Shown one piece after another: positions 15,315-22,051 of a DNA stretch of 22,963 nt. The position numbers were made by a program, and so were the translations under genes. The DNA is from Candidatus Pacearchaeota archaeon. GTDB lineage: Archaea; Nanobdellota; Nanobdellia; Pacearchaeales; GW2011-AR1. Numbering within the stretch: the stretch's first letter is position 1; each line of letters begins with the position of its first letter. The notes beneath the pieces are model-generated. The model searched no databases. It had not been told where the DNA came from and worked only from the letters and a program-made list of their open reading frames with translations. The stretch lies in the NCBI GenBank assembly GCA_026395855.1, contig JAPLXX010000055.1, forward strand, positions 1 through 22,963, written 5' to 3'.

Positions 15315-15535
15315 TAGAAACCCAGTTCTTTTTTAACTTCTTCTAAAGTCACAAAATTACCTCTTTTGTACTCCTGTTTGGCTATTTCAATATCTCTCTT
15401 TGTTTGTTCTGATAATTCCAAATGCGGTTCTATAAAATCCCAGATAACATCTTCATAGCTATCACTATCTGTTTTAAATTTCTTTAATGTATTTAGCAAA
15501 TCTGCACTAATTCTAATTGATGTTTGTTCTTGCAT
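15314..15535 (-). CDS. Ribbon-helix-helix antitoxin (RelB-like)
   Basis: A 73-residue antitoxin. The N-terminal TSIRISADLLNTLKKFK...SYEDVIWDFIE is a ribbon-helix-helix DNA-binding domain of the MetJ/Arc type. The C-terminal EIAKQEYKRGNFVTLEEVKKELGF matches the toxin-wrapping tail common in RelB-type antitoxins. It is the first gene of a two-gene unit with the RelE-like toxin (one-base overlap). A perfect inverted repeat covers its start codon, and a TATA box is centred about 24 nt upstream, so the protein should repress its own leaderless promoter. It remains intact although the toxin frame is broken. Confidence 0.85.
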   Translation of the reverse strand: MQEQTSIRISADLLNTLKKFKTDSDSYEDVIWDFIEPHLELSEQTKRDIEIAKQEYKRGNFVTLEEVKKELGF

Positions 15536-15549
15536 ACCTTATGTATGCA
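15531..15549. promoter_or_regulatory. Operator-like inverted repeat over the antitoxin start
   Basis: TGCATAC-CTTAT-GTATGCA has perfect seven-base arms with a five-base spacer. It spans the ATG (15535-15533) and the expected transcription start, where a ribbon-helix-helix protein could bind and block transcription. Confidence 0.65.
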
Positions 15550-15553
15550 GAAT

Positions 15554-15565
15554 GTATATATAAAT
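15554..15565 (-). promoter_or_regulatory. TATA box of the toxin-antitoxin unit
   Basis: The bottom strand reads ATTTATATATAC, centred about 24 nt before the antitoxin ATG. Confidence 0.65.
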
Positions 15566-15700
15566 CTTTTTATTTCAAAAGATAAGTATTAAGTCCCCCT
15601 GTATTACTTTTAATATTGTTTTCGCCGTGTTCTTATAAAACATAAAATTATAAAAAAATAAAAAATTAGAAATCTAAAAATAAGTAAAAAATTATTCAGC

Positions 15701-15970
15701 CTATTTGCCTTTATGAACTACTTTGTGCGCCCAAGCAAATACCCATCCAAAGATATATCCCAATATGAAAGTAACTATTACTAACAATATGGAATTCAAG
15801 AAGTTGAATGGTGTTAAAATCCATATAGGTTCAAGGGAATGCAAAACAAATATCCAGTTCAGAGAAGACTGCAATGGTCCTGGAATTATAGCAACCAGTA
15901 GAGCCCAAACAGCATGAACAACTGCCAAGAATAGACCAAGGGCTAATCCTATTTTGTTTTTATCTAACAT
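15701..15970 (-). CDS. Small two-helix membrane protein, unknown
   Basis: An 89-residue protein with two predicted helices, about 7-30 (IGLALGLFLAVVHAVWALLVAIIP) and 56-79 (FLNSILLVIVTFILGYIFGWVFAWA). They are joined by an amphipathic loop with Trp and His, and the end is basic (HKVVHKGK). I recognise no named family. Unlike most genes here it has a strong Shine-Dalgarno sequence (AAGGAGGTGA) with about 6 nt spacing to the ATG. A TATA-like GCTTTTAAAACA lies at 16005-16016, predicting a leader of about 15 nt. This suggests higher or differently controlled translation. Confidence 0.75.
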   Translation of the reverse strand: MLDKNKIGLALGLFLAVVHAVWALLVAIIPGPLQSSLNWIFVLHSLEPIWILTPFNFLNSILLVIVTFILGYIFGWVFAWAHKVVHKGK

Positions 15971-15973
15971 TTT

Positions 15974-15983
15974 TCACCTCCTT
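15974..15983 (-). promoter_or_regulatory. Strong Shine-Dalgarno site
   Basis: AAGGAGGTGA on the bottom strand, 6 nt from the GGAGG core to the ATG at 15970. It is one of very few such sites in a window of mostly leaderless genes. Confidence 0.75.
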
Positions 15984-16122
15984 GCATTAAATAAAGGATT
16001 TTTCTGTTTTAAAAGCTTTTGAATATGAATTTTTAAAATAAACCGACGAGAAATTATACTCTACAGGATAATATACATTAATCCGCAATAATGCTTATAA
16101 ATGAAAACTGTTAAAAAGTAAG

Positions 16123-16395
16123 ATGAGATGGTTTAGAGAATTATTTTTGTCGGAAATTCCTATGTATGACCGAGCTTATGATGAAAAAGTAGATGGAAGG
16201 GGCTTGGAGCACTTAGCAAATATATCTGTAGCTGGTGCTTCAGAAGGCGAAGTTAGACGTGATTTAAGAGGGGCTGCTGCTGTAACCAAGGGGGCTGCTG
16301 CTGTTTATGAGGTAGTAGTAGAAAAAGGAATGTTACTTAATTCTTACACTGCTAGAGGAAAGGCTTACGGGGTAAAACCTCAGGCTAAGAAATAA
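16123..16395 (+). CDS. Hypothetical small basic protein
   Basis: A 90-residue protein of unknown family. It starts MRWFRELFLSEIPMYDRAYDEKVDGRGLEHLANISVAGASEGEVRRDL, and residues about 50-63 show an internal near-repeat GAAAVTKGAAAVYE. A basic tail (KAYGVKPQAKK) follows. There is no transmembrane segment. The ATG lies 25 nt after a TATA box GCTTATAAAT (16093-16102), which fixes the start and predicts a leaderless mRNA. The gap to the next small gene (16469) is 73 bases, with its own TATA. No function can be assigned. Confidence 0.6.
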   Translation: MRWFRELFLSEIPMYDRAYDEKVDGRGLEHLANISVAGASEGEVRRDLRGAAAVTKGAAAVYEVVVEKGMLLNSYTARGKAYGVKPQAKK

Positions 16396-16468
16396 TTTCT
16401 TTCTTGAATAATAATTCAACTTTTTGGTGAACCAAAACCTTTAAAAAAGCCGGGAAAGATATATTTTG

Positions 16469-16603
16469 ATGCCTAAAGAATTTAAAATGAAACACAAGAA
16501 ACACGAGGACGAAGAAGAACCGGAAAAAAAAGATGATGAAATAGTCGAAGGCGACGATGACTTAGAGTCCGGACTTGACGACCCGGAAGAAGGAGATTTT
16601 TAA
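16469..16603 (+). CDS. 44-residue acidic protein
   Basis: A very short gene, MPKEFKMKHKKHEDEEEPEKK..., with a basic first 12 residues and then a strongly acidic remainder (GDDDLESGLDDPEEGDF). It is probably unstructured. A TATA-like CTTTAAAAAAG at 16439-16449 lies 25 nt before the ATG, the spacing used by recognised leaderless genes in the window. This and the consistent charge pattern are the evidence that it is expressed. Another short acidic frame lies about 1.2 kb downstream on the other strand (17726-17824). Confidence 0.5.
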   Translation: MPKEFKMKHKKHEDEEEPEKKDDEIVEGDDDLESGLDDPEEGDF

Positions 16604-16793
16604 TTTCTCTTTCCAATCTTTTTCTTTTTTAATATTTTTTGTTATGATTGCAATATTTGCCAAATAAAAATTTGTTATTGAAAAAACTCATTGGTTTAAG
16701 TAGCCAATATTAAAATTAGCTTATAACTTATTTTATTAATAAAATAAATCTATCCTGCATTATTTTCTCATTTACAGCATTCCCTTCAACAAA

Positions 16794-16806
16794 CTTTATA
16801 TATAAT
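16794..16806 (+). promoter_or_regulatory. TATA box of the metzincin gene
   Basis: CTTTATATATAAT, near-consensus, centred about 24 nt before the ATG at 16824. Confidence 0.65.
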
Positions 16807-16823
16807 CTTCATTTTATACAAAA

Positions 16824-17729
16824 ATGGGGTGGAAAAAAATCTTAGGCTATTTTATTGCTTTAATTCTGATTGCATTGCTTGTTTTTTACTGGGTTTTTCC
16901 CCATATCAATTTTGGGACAGCTTCATCAAGAAATTATAATTTCAGCTTGGGTGCTTCTTCAAACAGCAGCATGCAGTTTTATGATAATCTCCGGTATTCT
17001 GGTAAGAATATCTCTTATTCAATCTTAGATTGTCCTATTGGAAAAAAAGACGAGATGAAAACAGCTTTTGATATAATACAAAATTCTACAATACTGAATT
17101 TTTACCCTGCAAATGAAAATGAAGAAATTTCTGTCACATGTGATGAAAAAAACAGGGTAAAAGGCGGCTTGTTTATAGGCGGTGAAGGCGGACCGACAAA
17201 TATAAGCCAATCTGGCAGCTTTAATGTCATTTCTCATGGAACAATACTGCTTATAAGAGAATCTGACTGCGAAAGGCCTAATATAGCTCTACACGAGCTT
17301 CTGCATGCCTTAGGATTTAATCATTCTGAAAATAAGAAAAATATAATGTATCCTGTAAGCAAATGCAACCAAATTATCAGCCAGGATATTCTCGATACCA
17401 TCAATTCTCTTTATTCTGTTCCAAGCCTTCCTGATTTGCTCTTTGAGAATATTTCTGCGACAATGAATGGAAGATATCTTGGTTTAAATATGACTTTGAG
17501 AAATAACGGGTTTAAAGAAGCGCCTAACGGAGTTATAGAAGTTTACGCAGATGGAAAGAAGATTCAGGACATTGAATTTGGACCACTTTTAACAGGGCAG
17601 GGAAGAATAATGATTAACAACATCTTTGTTCTTCAGAAAAGCATAAATGAACTCAGATTTTTTATAAACGCAGATTTTGAAGAGTTGGAAAAAGAAAATA
17701 ATGAAGCTATACTAAAATATAAAAGTTAG
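16824..17729 (+). CDS. Membrane-anchored metzincin-type zinc metalloprotease
   Basis: A 301-residue protein. One N-terminal helix (about 5-28, ILGYFIALILIALLVFYWVF) anchors it with the rest outside the cell. The zinc site HELLHALGFNH (H157, E158, H161, H167) matches HExxHxxGxxH, and IMYP (M175) is the Met-turn that defines metzincins, here closest to matrixin-like peptidases. A C-terminal beta domain from about 200 (LPDLLFENISATMNGRYLGLNMTLRNNG...) resembles CARDB/Ig-like modules, suggesting adhesion or substrate docking. Four cysteines (C69, C111, C147, C185) may form disulfides. No propeptide cysteine switch is evident. It overlaps the convergent short frame 17726-17824 by four bases. Confidence 0.82.
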   Translation: MGWKKILGYFIALILIALLVFYWVFPHINFGTASSRNYNFSLGASSNSSMQFYDNLRYSGKNISYSILDCPIGKKDEMKTAFDIIQNSTILNFYPANENEEISVTCDEKNRVKGGLFIGGEGGPTNISQSGSFNVISHGTILLIRESDCERPNIALHELLHALGFNHSENKKNIMYPVSKCNQIISQDILDTINSLYSVPSLPDLLFENISATMNGRYLGLNMTLRNNGFKEAPNGVIEVYADGKKIQDIEFGPLLTGQGRIMINNIFVLQKSINELRFFINADFEELEKENNEAILKYKS

Positions 17730-17824
17730 GCTTCACCATCAAAATCCAAATCATCCACTACCTTGTCTAATTCATCTTCTTCAAAATCCGGTTCTTCATC
17801 CAAGCTTTCTTCTTTCTTTTTCAT
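17726..17824 (-). CDS. Possible 32-residue acidic peptide
   Basis: A short frame starting MKKKEESLDEEPDFEEDELD, with a basic start and an acidic remainder like the 44-residue protein at 16469. Purine-rich GAGGTGA lies about 15 nt before the ATG and a nearer AGG 7 nt before it. A TATA-like TATTTAAAAACC lies near 17878-17889, so a leader of about 33 nt would exist. It overlaps the end of the convergent protease gene by four bases. The small size keeps confidence low. Confidence 0.4.
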   Translation of the reverse strand: MKKKEESLDEEPDFEEDELDKVVDDLDFDGEA

Positions 17825-17926
17825 GTTCAGCCTCGTTTTTCACCTCTATTTTATTAGTTTCTAAAGAAACATTTGGTTTTTAAATATTTCTGTGTCTTGA
17901 AATATAGCTTTTTTCCCTCGGAAATT

Positions 17927-18559
17927 TTAATCTTCATAGAAATAAATTTTTGCCTGATGCCTGCAGGAAGATGTTCTGCAGAAAACATTATTCTCATGAT
18001 GGGCTTTCGAAGATGTTTTTGTCTGCGGTTTTATTTCATACCCCCATTTTTTATAATCATATCTTGACGGAGTTACATCTTTGAATGTGAATCTTTTTTC
18101 TTCTCTAGGTCCAATGTAATAATTATAGCTTTCTGTGCTTATATCATCTTCATAATCCTCAAAATAATAAATAACTTTGAAATAACCACCGGTGTAATCT
18201 TTATTTTTTACATAAACATCATACCGCGCTATATCATTTCCAAAAATTCCTTTTACTTTCCCGTATTCTGACCAGGAATCATATTGTAAATCTCTTTTTT
18301 CAGGAATTATTTCTTTTGAGTTGTCTTCGATATAGTAAACTTTCGCATGGTTTCTATCATCTACAATATAAGGCTTTAATCCAGAATCTGTTTTGACAGG
18401 CTCTGTGTTTATATTATAGGTGTTAAAAGAGTTTGTAATTTTTGTCTCACTACCTTCCGAAGCGTTTATAACCACGACAGAAATCAAAATCAAGAATGCC
18501 ACCAATATGACTCCTGCAATTATTTCAATAACAAATCTCTCTTTAGGTTCTATTTCCAT
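17927..18559 (-). CDS. Membrane-anchored extracytoplasmic protein, unknown
   Basis: A 210-residue protein with a short cytoplasmic start (MEIEPKER), one hydrophobic helix (about 9-32, FVIEIIAGVILVAFLILISVVVIN) and an exterior domain. That domain is rich in Tyr, Asp and beta-strand patterns (ARYDVYVKNKDYTGGYFKVIYYFEDYEDD, YNYYIGPREEKRFTFKDV). The latter looks like an Ig-like fold in which a tyrosine-rich strand is followed by a GP-x-E turn. Two cysteines near the end (C194, C199) could form a disulfide. No named family was recognised. A TATA-like TATTTAAGG at 18581-18589 is centred 26 nt before the ATG. Confidence 0.7.
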   Translation of the reverse strand: MEIEPKERFVIEIIAGVILVAFLILISVVVINASEGSETKITNSFNTYNINTEPVKTDSGLKPYIVDDRNHAKVYYIEDNSKEIIPEKRDLQYDSWSEYGKVKGIFGNDIARYDVYVKNKDYTGGYFKVIYYFEDYEDDISTESYNYYIGPREEKRFTFKDVTPSRYDYKKWGYEIKPQTKTSSKAHHENNVFCRTSSCRHQAKIYFYED

Positions 18560-18611
18560 TATTTGTATACGCTGAAATCCTATTTAAGGATTGTTGGTTT
18601 GCAACGGATAT

Positions 18612-18624
18612 TTTAAAAAAGAAA
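18612..18624 (-). terminator. T-rich tract after tRNA-Tyr
   Basis: The bottom strand reads TTTCTTTTTTAAA directly after A73, typical of archaeal terminators. Confidence 0.45.
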
Positions 18625-18778
18625 TCCCTCTGCCCAGAGTCGAACTGGGGATCTCCCGGGCACTGCTTTTCTGCTTCCCAAGAGCTGACTTTTGGGGTTT
18701 CATCGTTTTCCGTGTATGGAATCTCCACCTTAGGTAAAACCTACAGCCAGGCGCTTTGAACCACTAAGCTACAGAGGG
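18625..18778 (-). tRNA. tRNA-Tyr(GTA) with 80-nt BHB intron
   Basis: Exons on the bottom strand are 18778-18741 and 18660-18625, joined into 74 nt. The acceptor stem CCCTCTG/CAGAGGG has the archaeal C1-G72 pair and A73. The D arm is GCTT/AAGC, the anticodon stem CCTGG/CCGGG with one wobble pair, and the anticodon GTA. The T arm is CCCAG-TTCGACT-CTGGG. The intron (18661-18740) at 37/38 forms a bulge-helix-bulge: bulge AG|G, core CTGT/GCAG, bulge TG|C, outer TTTT/AAAA helix. A TATA box (about 18832-18840) lies 58 nt upstream, so a leader of about 30 nt carrying the hairpin ATAATGC-GAA-GCATTAT is expected. Confidence 0.94.
18661..18740 (-). other. Intron of tRNA-Tyr
   Basis: 80 nt bounded by a 3-4-3 bulge-helix-bulge with the same CTGT/GCAG core as the tRNA-Asp intron. 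It contains GATGA but no CTGA, so a box C/D guide is not supported. Confidence 0.9.
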
Positions 18779-18831
18779 ATAATGCTTCGCATTATCTCAC
18801 TACTTCGTCTCTTGCCGAGTCAAAGTAGAGG

Positions 18832-18840
18832 GTATAAAAG
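18832..18840 (-). promoter_or_regulatory. TATA box of tRNA-Tyr
   Basis: The bottom strand reads CTTTTATAC, 58 nt before the tRNA, so a leader of about 30 nt is predicted. Confidence 0.5.
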
Positions 18841-18857
18841 AAACTAATTGGGATTAT

Positions 18858-19211
18858 TTAAGGTTTTTCGTTGGTTCTTCTTCTAAAAATCTTTTTTATC
18901 CCAAGGAATAATAAACCCCCGAGCATTTCAGCAATAATATCCCAGATTCTGTTTACCCATGAATCTAAACTAAACAAAGGGACAATAACTTCCAGAATTT
19001 CCCAGCCGACAGCAAGCAGGAATATAATAAAAAATTTATATCTTAATTTTAATCTCTTAAAGAATAAAAAAAGAAGAAGCATAATTAAAAAACCGCCTGC
19101 TAGATGAAGAAAAGTATAATTATCCATAAAGAAGATTCCATTATTTATATAGGATTTTCTAAGAAAATCTGTAAGAGGACCAGCAATAAACTCATAAAGT
19201 TTATTTAGCAT
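18858..19211 (-). CDS. Small polytopic membrane protein, unknown
   Basis: About 117 residues with three predicted helices (near 33-53, 58-80 and 88-107). It has a pattern of conserved-looking polar residues inside them: a His in FLHLAGG, then WEILE, then NRIWDIIAEMLGG. The spaced H...WE..E...D..DxxxxxxGG arrangement recalls small membrane families such as VanZ/YjdF-like proteins, but I would not name it. I placed the start at the ATG (19211). A TTG two codons upstream (19217) is the alternative. It follows the 457-residue gene by about 23 bases without its own TATA box, so the two are probably one operon. Confidence 0.65.
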   Translation of the reverse strand: MLNKLYEFIAGPLTDFLRKSYINNGIFFMDNYTFLHLAGGFLIMLLLFLFFKRLKLRYKFFIIFLLAVGWEILEVIVPLFSLDSWVNRIWDIIAEMLGGLLFLGIKKIFRRRTNEKP

Positions 19212-19234
19212 TTTCAAGGTATGTTAAAAAAGAA

Positions 19235-20608
19235 TTATTCGTTTCTCACAGCCCGCTGTTCTGATACAAAGAAAGCCCTGTTAGATTCAACTTCGTGAAT
19301 CTTTTCGTCTTTTTCAAATATTGCTGTTGCTGTAGGCAGCGCGAACTTTCCCACAACACCTATCTTTGAGTAAATTATATATGATGCAAGCCTTATTTCA
19401 CCTGCTTCCATCTTGTCAAAGTTCCATTCTATTCTTCTGTTTTTTGCATCAACTTTGCTTGGATAATCTCCTGCGAATTTCTCATGAAGGGTTGCCATTA
19501 AAGGAAGCCTGTCAACAACATTTACCCTTTCTATGAACTGCTTTGCCTTTACAACTACTGAAATTCTAAGTGCAAATTCTCCGCCTTTTGCCCTTACAAA
19601 AGAAACTCTTTTTTTAAGAATAAGGTTTCTTCCCGTGTATTTCCTGACAAAAATCACTATAGCAACAATAAGAAGAATAAGCAGGAATGGGAAAAGCCAG
19701 TTTGTCTTAACTTCTATTACCAGAGCTTCTCCGGGATTTATTTCCCTTGTCCAGCTATAATAAACAGTAAGCCCGTCTCTTTCAACAATATCTGGTGAAG
19801 GGCTGAATCCTGTGAACAGCCTTGAAATAATATTTTTCTTTATTACTGTATCAGATGTTGCAACCAGATTTCCTTCATTTGTTTTTGTGATTATCTGTGT
19901 ATTTATCAAAAACCCATAGTCTTTTTTTGTTGTTGTAAGAATATCTTTTTCAACAAACCTTATTACTCCTTCAACATTTGCTTCTTTTCCAGAGGTTGTT
20001 ATATCTGCTGTCAGGGTGTAAAATCCTGCCATTAAGCTTTTGAAATCTTCTTTATTAAGCTGAACAGAAACCTGTTTTGTTTCTTTTGGACCAATAATAA
20101 AGTCTTTTTCAACACTGAAGAAAGCAGAAGCAAATTTAACATGCGTTGCGCCGAAATCAAAATTCTCGTTATTTTTTATATATATTGCTATAGATTGTGA
20201 TTTAGGGTCAACATCTCCTGAGCCAACTTCAAATGCCTCTTTTAATTCTGTTATCTTAAAAGTAAGGCTTTCCTGGATTTCAGATGTATCTCTGCTTCTT
20301 ATAAATAAAGGTATGGTGTAATACCCTTTCTGTGAAATCTTTCCTATAGGAGTTAATTCAAGCTGAACTTCTTTTGTTTCTTTAAATCCTATTGTGGCAT
20401 TTGTAGGAAAAATGCTGAATCCTGCAAGATTGTAAAACTCAAAGTTATCTGACATTTGATTATTTTTTATGCTGAGGTCAAAAACAACAGGCTTGTTTAA
20501 ATCTGTTATAAGAACTTCGTTTTGGCTGTTTTTTTGAACATCTATATCAATAGCAAGCACGCTTGGGAGAATAATCATCAGTGCAATCAAAAAAAACACC
20601 TTTTTCAT
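19235..20608 (-). CDS. Secreted-then-anchored surface protein with Ig-like repeats
   Basis: A 457-residue protein. A cleavable-looking signal peptide (MKKVFFLIALMIILPSVLA, 1-19) leads into about 280 exterior residues of beta-rich, Ig-like domains (for example FDLSIKNNQMSDNFEFYNLAGFSIFP and SIAIYIKNNENFDFGATHVKFASAFFSV). One helix (about 305-325, WLFPFLLILLIVAIVIFV) crosses the membrane. A further beta domain follows (RISVVVKAKQFIERVNVVDRLP... to the end) with a DUF11-like V-x-D-x-LP pattern. Type I topology leaves that domain in the cytoplasm, which is unusual for such a fold. There are no cysteines in the exterior part. The TATA at 20625-20637 is centred about 24 nt before the ATG. Confidence 0.75.
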   Translation of the reverse strand: MKKVFFLIALMIILPSVLAIDIDVQKNSQNEVLITDLNKPVVFDLSIKNNQMSDNFEFYNLAGFSIFPTNATIGFKETKEVQLELTPIGKISQKGYYTIPLFIRSRDTSEIQESLTFKITELKEAFEVGSGDVDPKSQSIAIYIKNNENFDFGATHVKFASAFFSVEKDFIIGPKETKQVSVQLNKEDFKSLMAGFYTLTADITTSGKEANVEGVIRFVEKDILTTTKKDYGFLINTQIITKTNEGNLVATSDTVIKKNIISRLFTGFSPSPDIVERDGLTVYYSWTREINPGEALVIEVKTNWLFPFLLILLIVAIVIFVRKYTGRNLILKKRVSFVRAKGGEFALRISVVVKAKQFIERVNVVDRLPLMATLHEKFAGDYPSKVDAKNRRIEWNFDKMEAGEIRLASYIIYSKIGVVGKFALPTATAIFEKDEKIHEVESNRAFFVSEQRAVRNE

Positions 20609-20847
20609 ATAAAAGTCACTAAGATTTTATATTTAAAGATTTTGGTTGTGATTTTTAAGTGAAATTATGCGTTATTTTTAGCATAAAATCTCTAATTATA
20701 GAAAAATTAGTTAATTACCCTTAATAACTTATGTTTTTAACCGTATCTTTTAAATAAAAATTAATTCTTTTACGACGTGAACCGGCATAAAAATCCTTAT
20801 TATCATTAAAATTGCCGACGGGAAGATGCGGTCTTTACTAAGAAATC

Positions 20848-21354
20848 TTATTCTTTTTTCCCTTCTAAATCAAGATATGCCTTTGCCTGATTCAGAAATT
20901 TGTCGCTATCTGTGGCGATTTTGTCCTTGTATTCCTCTATTCTCGACGGAATAACCCATTTTTCGTAAATCCCCCTCAGGAACTTTTTGAATGCTGTTGT
21001 TTCAAACTTTCCCTCGTAGTCTCTAACCAATACGCCTTTTATGCTTACTTCCACAGCACCGTCGTTTGTTTTTATCTTTGCTCCGCCCTGATTTATTTCT
21101 GTCTCTTTCAGCTTCTCAACCTTAAAAATAACCTTTGCATCAAATCTGAAATAATCTGTGAGTTTTTTCTCTCCTGTCCATTCAACATCTATTTTTTTCT
21201 GGGCCCCTTCTATTTTTTCAGCATATTTTGTCTCTGTCAAATCAAGTCCTGTTTCTTCCTTAAGCCAGTCATAGCAGAATTTATAGAAATCCTTGAATGA
21301 AAAAACCCCTGTATACTTGATTTTGCTTGTGAAAATTGTGTCTTTTTCCGGCAT
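20848..21354 (-). CDS. Hypothetical soluble protein
   Basis: A 168-residue protein with no signal peptide or transmembrane helix. It appears to be an alpha/beta protein: helix SFKDFYKFCYDWLKEETGL, then paired strands KKIDVEWTGEKKLTDYFRFDAKVIFKVEKL and GAVEVSIKGVLVRDYEG, then a long helical end (KFLRGIYEKWVIPSRIEEYKDKI). I recognise no family and see no catalytic motif. The TATA-like region TTAAATATTTAAATC at 21374-21388 is centred about 27 nt before the ATG, so it probably has its own leaderless transcript although the upstream CBS gene ends only 34 bases away. Confidence 0.7.
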   Translation of the reverse strand: MPEKDTIFTSKIKYTGVFSFKDFYKFCYDWLKEETGLDLTETKYAEKIEGAQKKIDVEWTGEKKLTDYFRFDAKVIFKVEKLKETEINQGGAKIKTNDGAVEVSIKGVLVRDYEGKFETTAFKKFLRGIYEKWVIPSRIEEYKDKIATDSDKFLNQAKAYLDLEGKKE

Positions 21355-21388
21355 GAGATATAAAGCGAGATTTGATTTAAATATTTAA

Positions 21389-21952
21389 CTAAATAGAATT
21401 CCTGCAGGACTCGCAGACGAGCATTCCGTTTATTCTGTAAAGAGAATCTCGCTCTCCGCATTCTTCGCAGATGCCTTCTTCTATAGAAGGTTTAAGCCTG
21501 GCTTTCTCCACACGCTTCAGTTTTTCAGCTTCTTCTTTTATTTTTGCGAATTCCTCAAGCTCAGGATAGAATTCAGGATTAAAATTGAGGATATCTCTTA
21601 CAGTTATTATTCCTTCAAGCTTTCCTTTGTCAACAACAGGAAGTTTTTCAAATTTAAACTTCTTCATTCTGCTTATAGTTTCATGTATGCTTGCATCTGA
21701 TTTTATAGTCATTATTTTTTTAGGAGAAATATCAATTGCCTTTATCTTTGAAAGGTCTGCTTTTGATTTCTTGACAAGCGCCCAGAGAATGTCTTTCTGG
21801 TCAATAAACCCAAGAAGTTTTTTGTTTTCTGCAATAAGCAAGCTACCGACTTTTTTTCTTACCATCTTTTTCGCGCATTCAAGAAGACTTGCATTGGGAC
21901 CAATAACAACAGGCTCGCGCGTCATAACATCTGAAACAAAGATGTTTTTCAT
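21389..21952 (-). CDS. CBS-pair protein with C-terminal zinc ribbon
   Basis: A 187-residue protein. Two CBS domains (about 1-60 and 70-127) are marked by VSDVMTREPVVIGPNASLLECAKKMVRKKVGSLLI and KKIMTIKSDASIHETISRMKKFKFEKLPVVDKGKLEGIITVRDIL. CBS pairs usually bind adenine nucleotides and act as energy or ligand sensors. A charged helix follows, then a zinc ribbon with C162-x2-C165 and C180-x2-C183. This CBS plus zinc-ribbon arrangement is known in archaea, with roles in nucleic-acid or protein contact suspected. It does not carry an enzyme domain. A TATA-like TTATAAAT (bottom strand ATTTATAA, 21977-21984) lies about 28 nt before the ATG. It is divergent from the thermosome gene. Confidence 0.88.
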   Translation of the reverse strand: MKNIFVSDVMTREPVVIGPNASLLECAKKMVRKKVGSLLIAENKKLLGFIDQKDILWALVKKSKADLSKIKAIDISPKKIMTIKSDASIHETISRMKKFKFEKLPVVDKGKLEGIITVRDILNFNPEFYPELEEFAKIKEEAEKLKRVEKARLKPSIEEGICEECGERDSLYRINGMLVCESCRNSI

Positions 21953-22019
21953 GCAATTATATCAGACCATTTTTACTTATAAATCTTATGAGTTTTTGCT
22001 CTGTTTTTAGATTACAATA

Positions 22020-22030
22020 ATATTTAAATA
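22020..22030 (+). promoter_or_regulatory. TATA box of the thermosome gene
   Basis: ATATTTAAATA, near-consensus, centred about 27 nt before the ATG at 22052. Confidence 0.65.
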
Positions 22031-22051
22031 AGCTGGCTGAGAGTTAGAGTT

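Noticed and set aside
18543..18728. A 61-codon open frame on the bottom strand
   Set aside because: It covers the tRNA-Tyr intron and 3' exon. The base sequence is fully explained by the tRNA and its bulge-helix-bulge.
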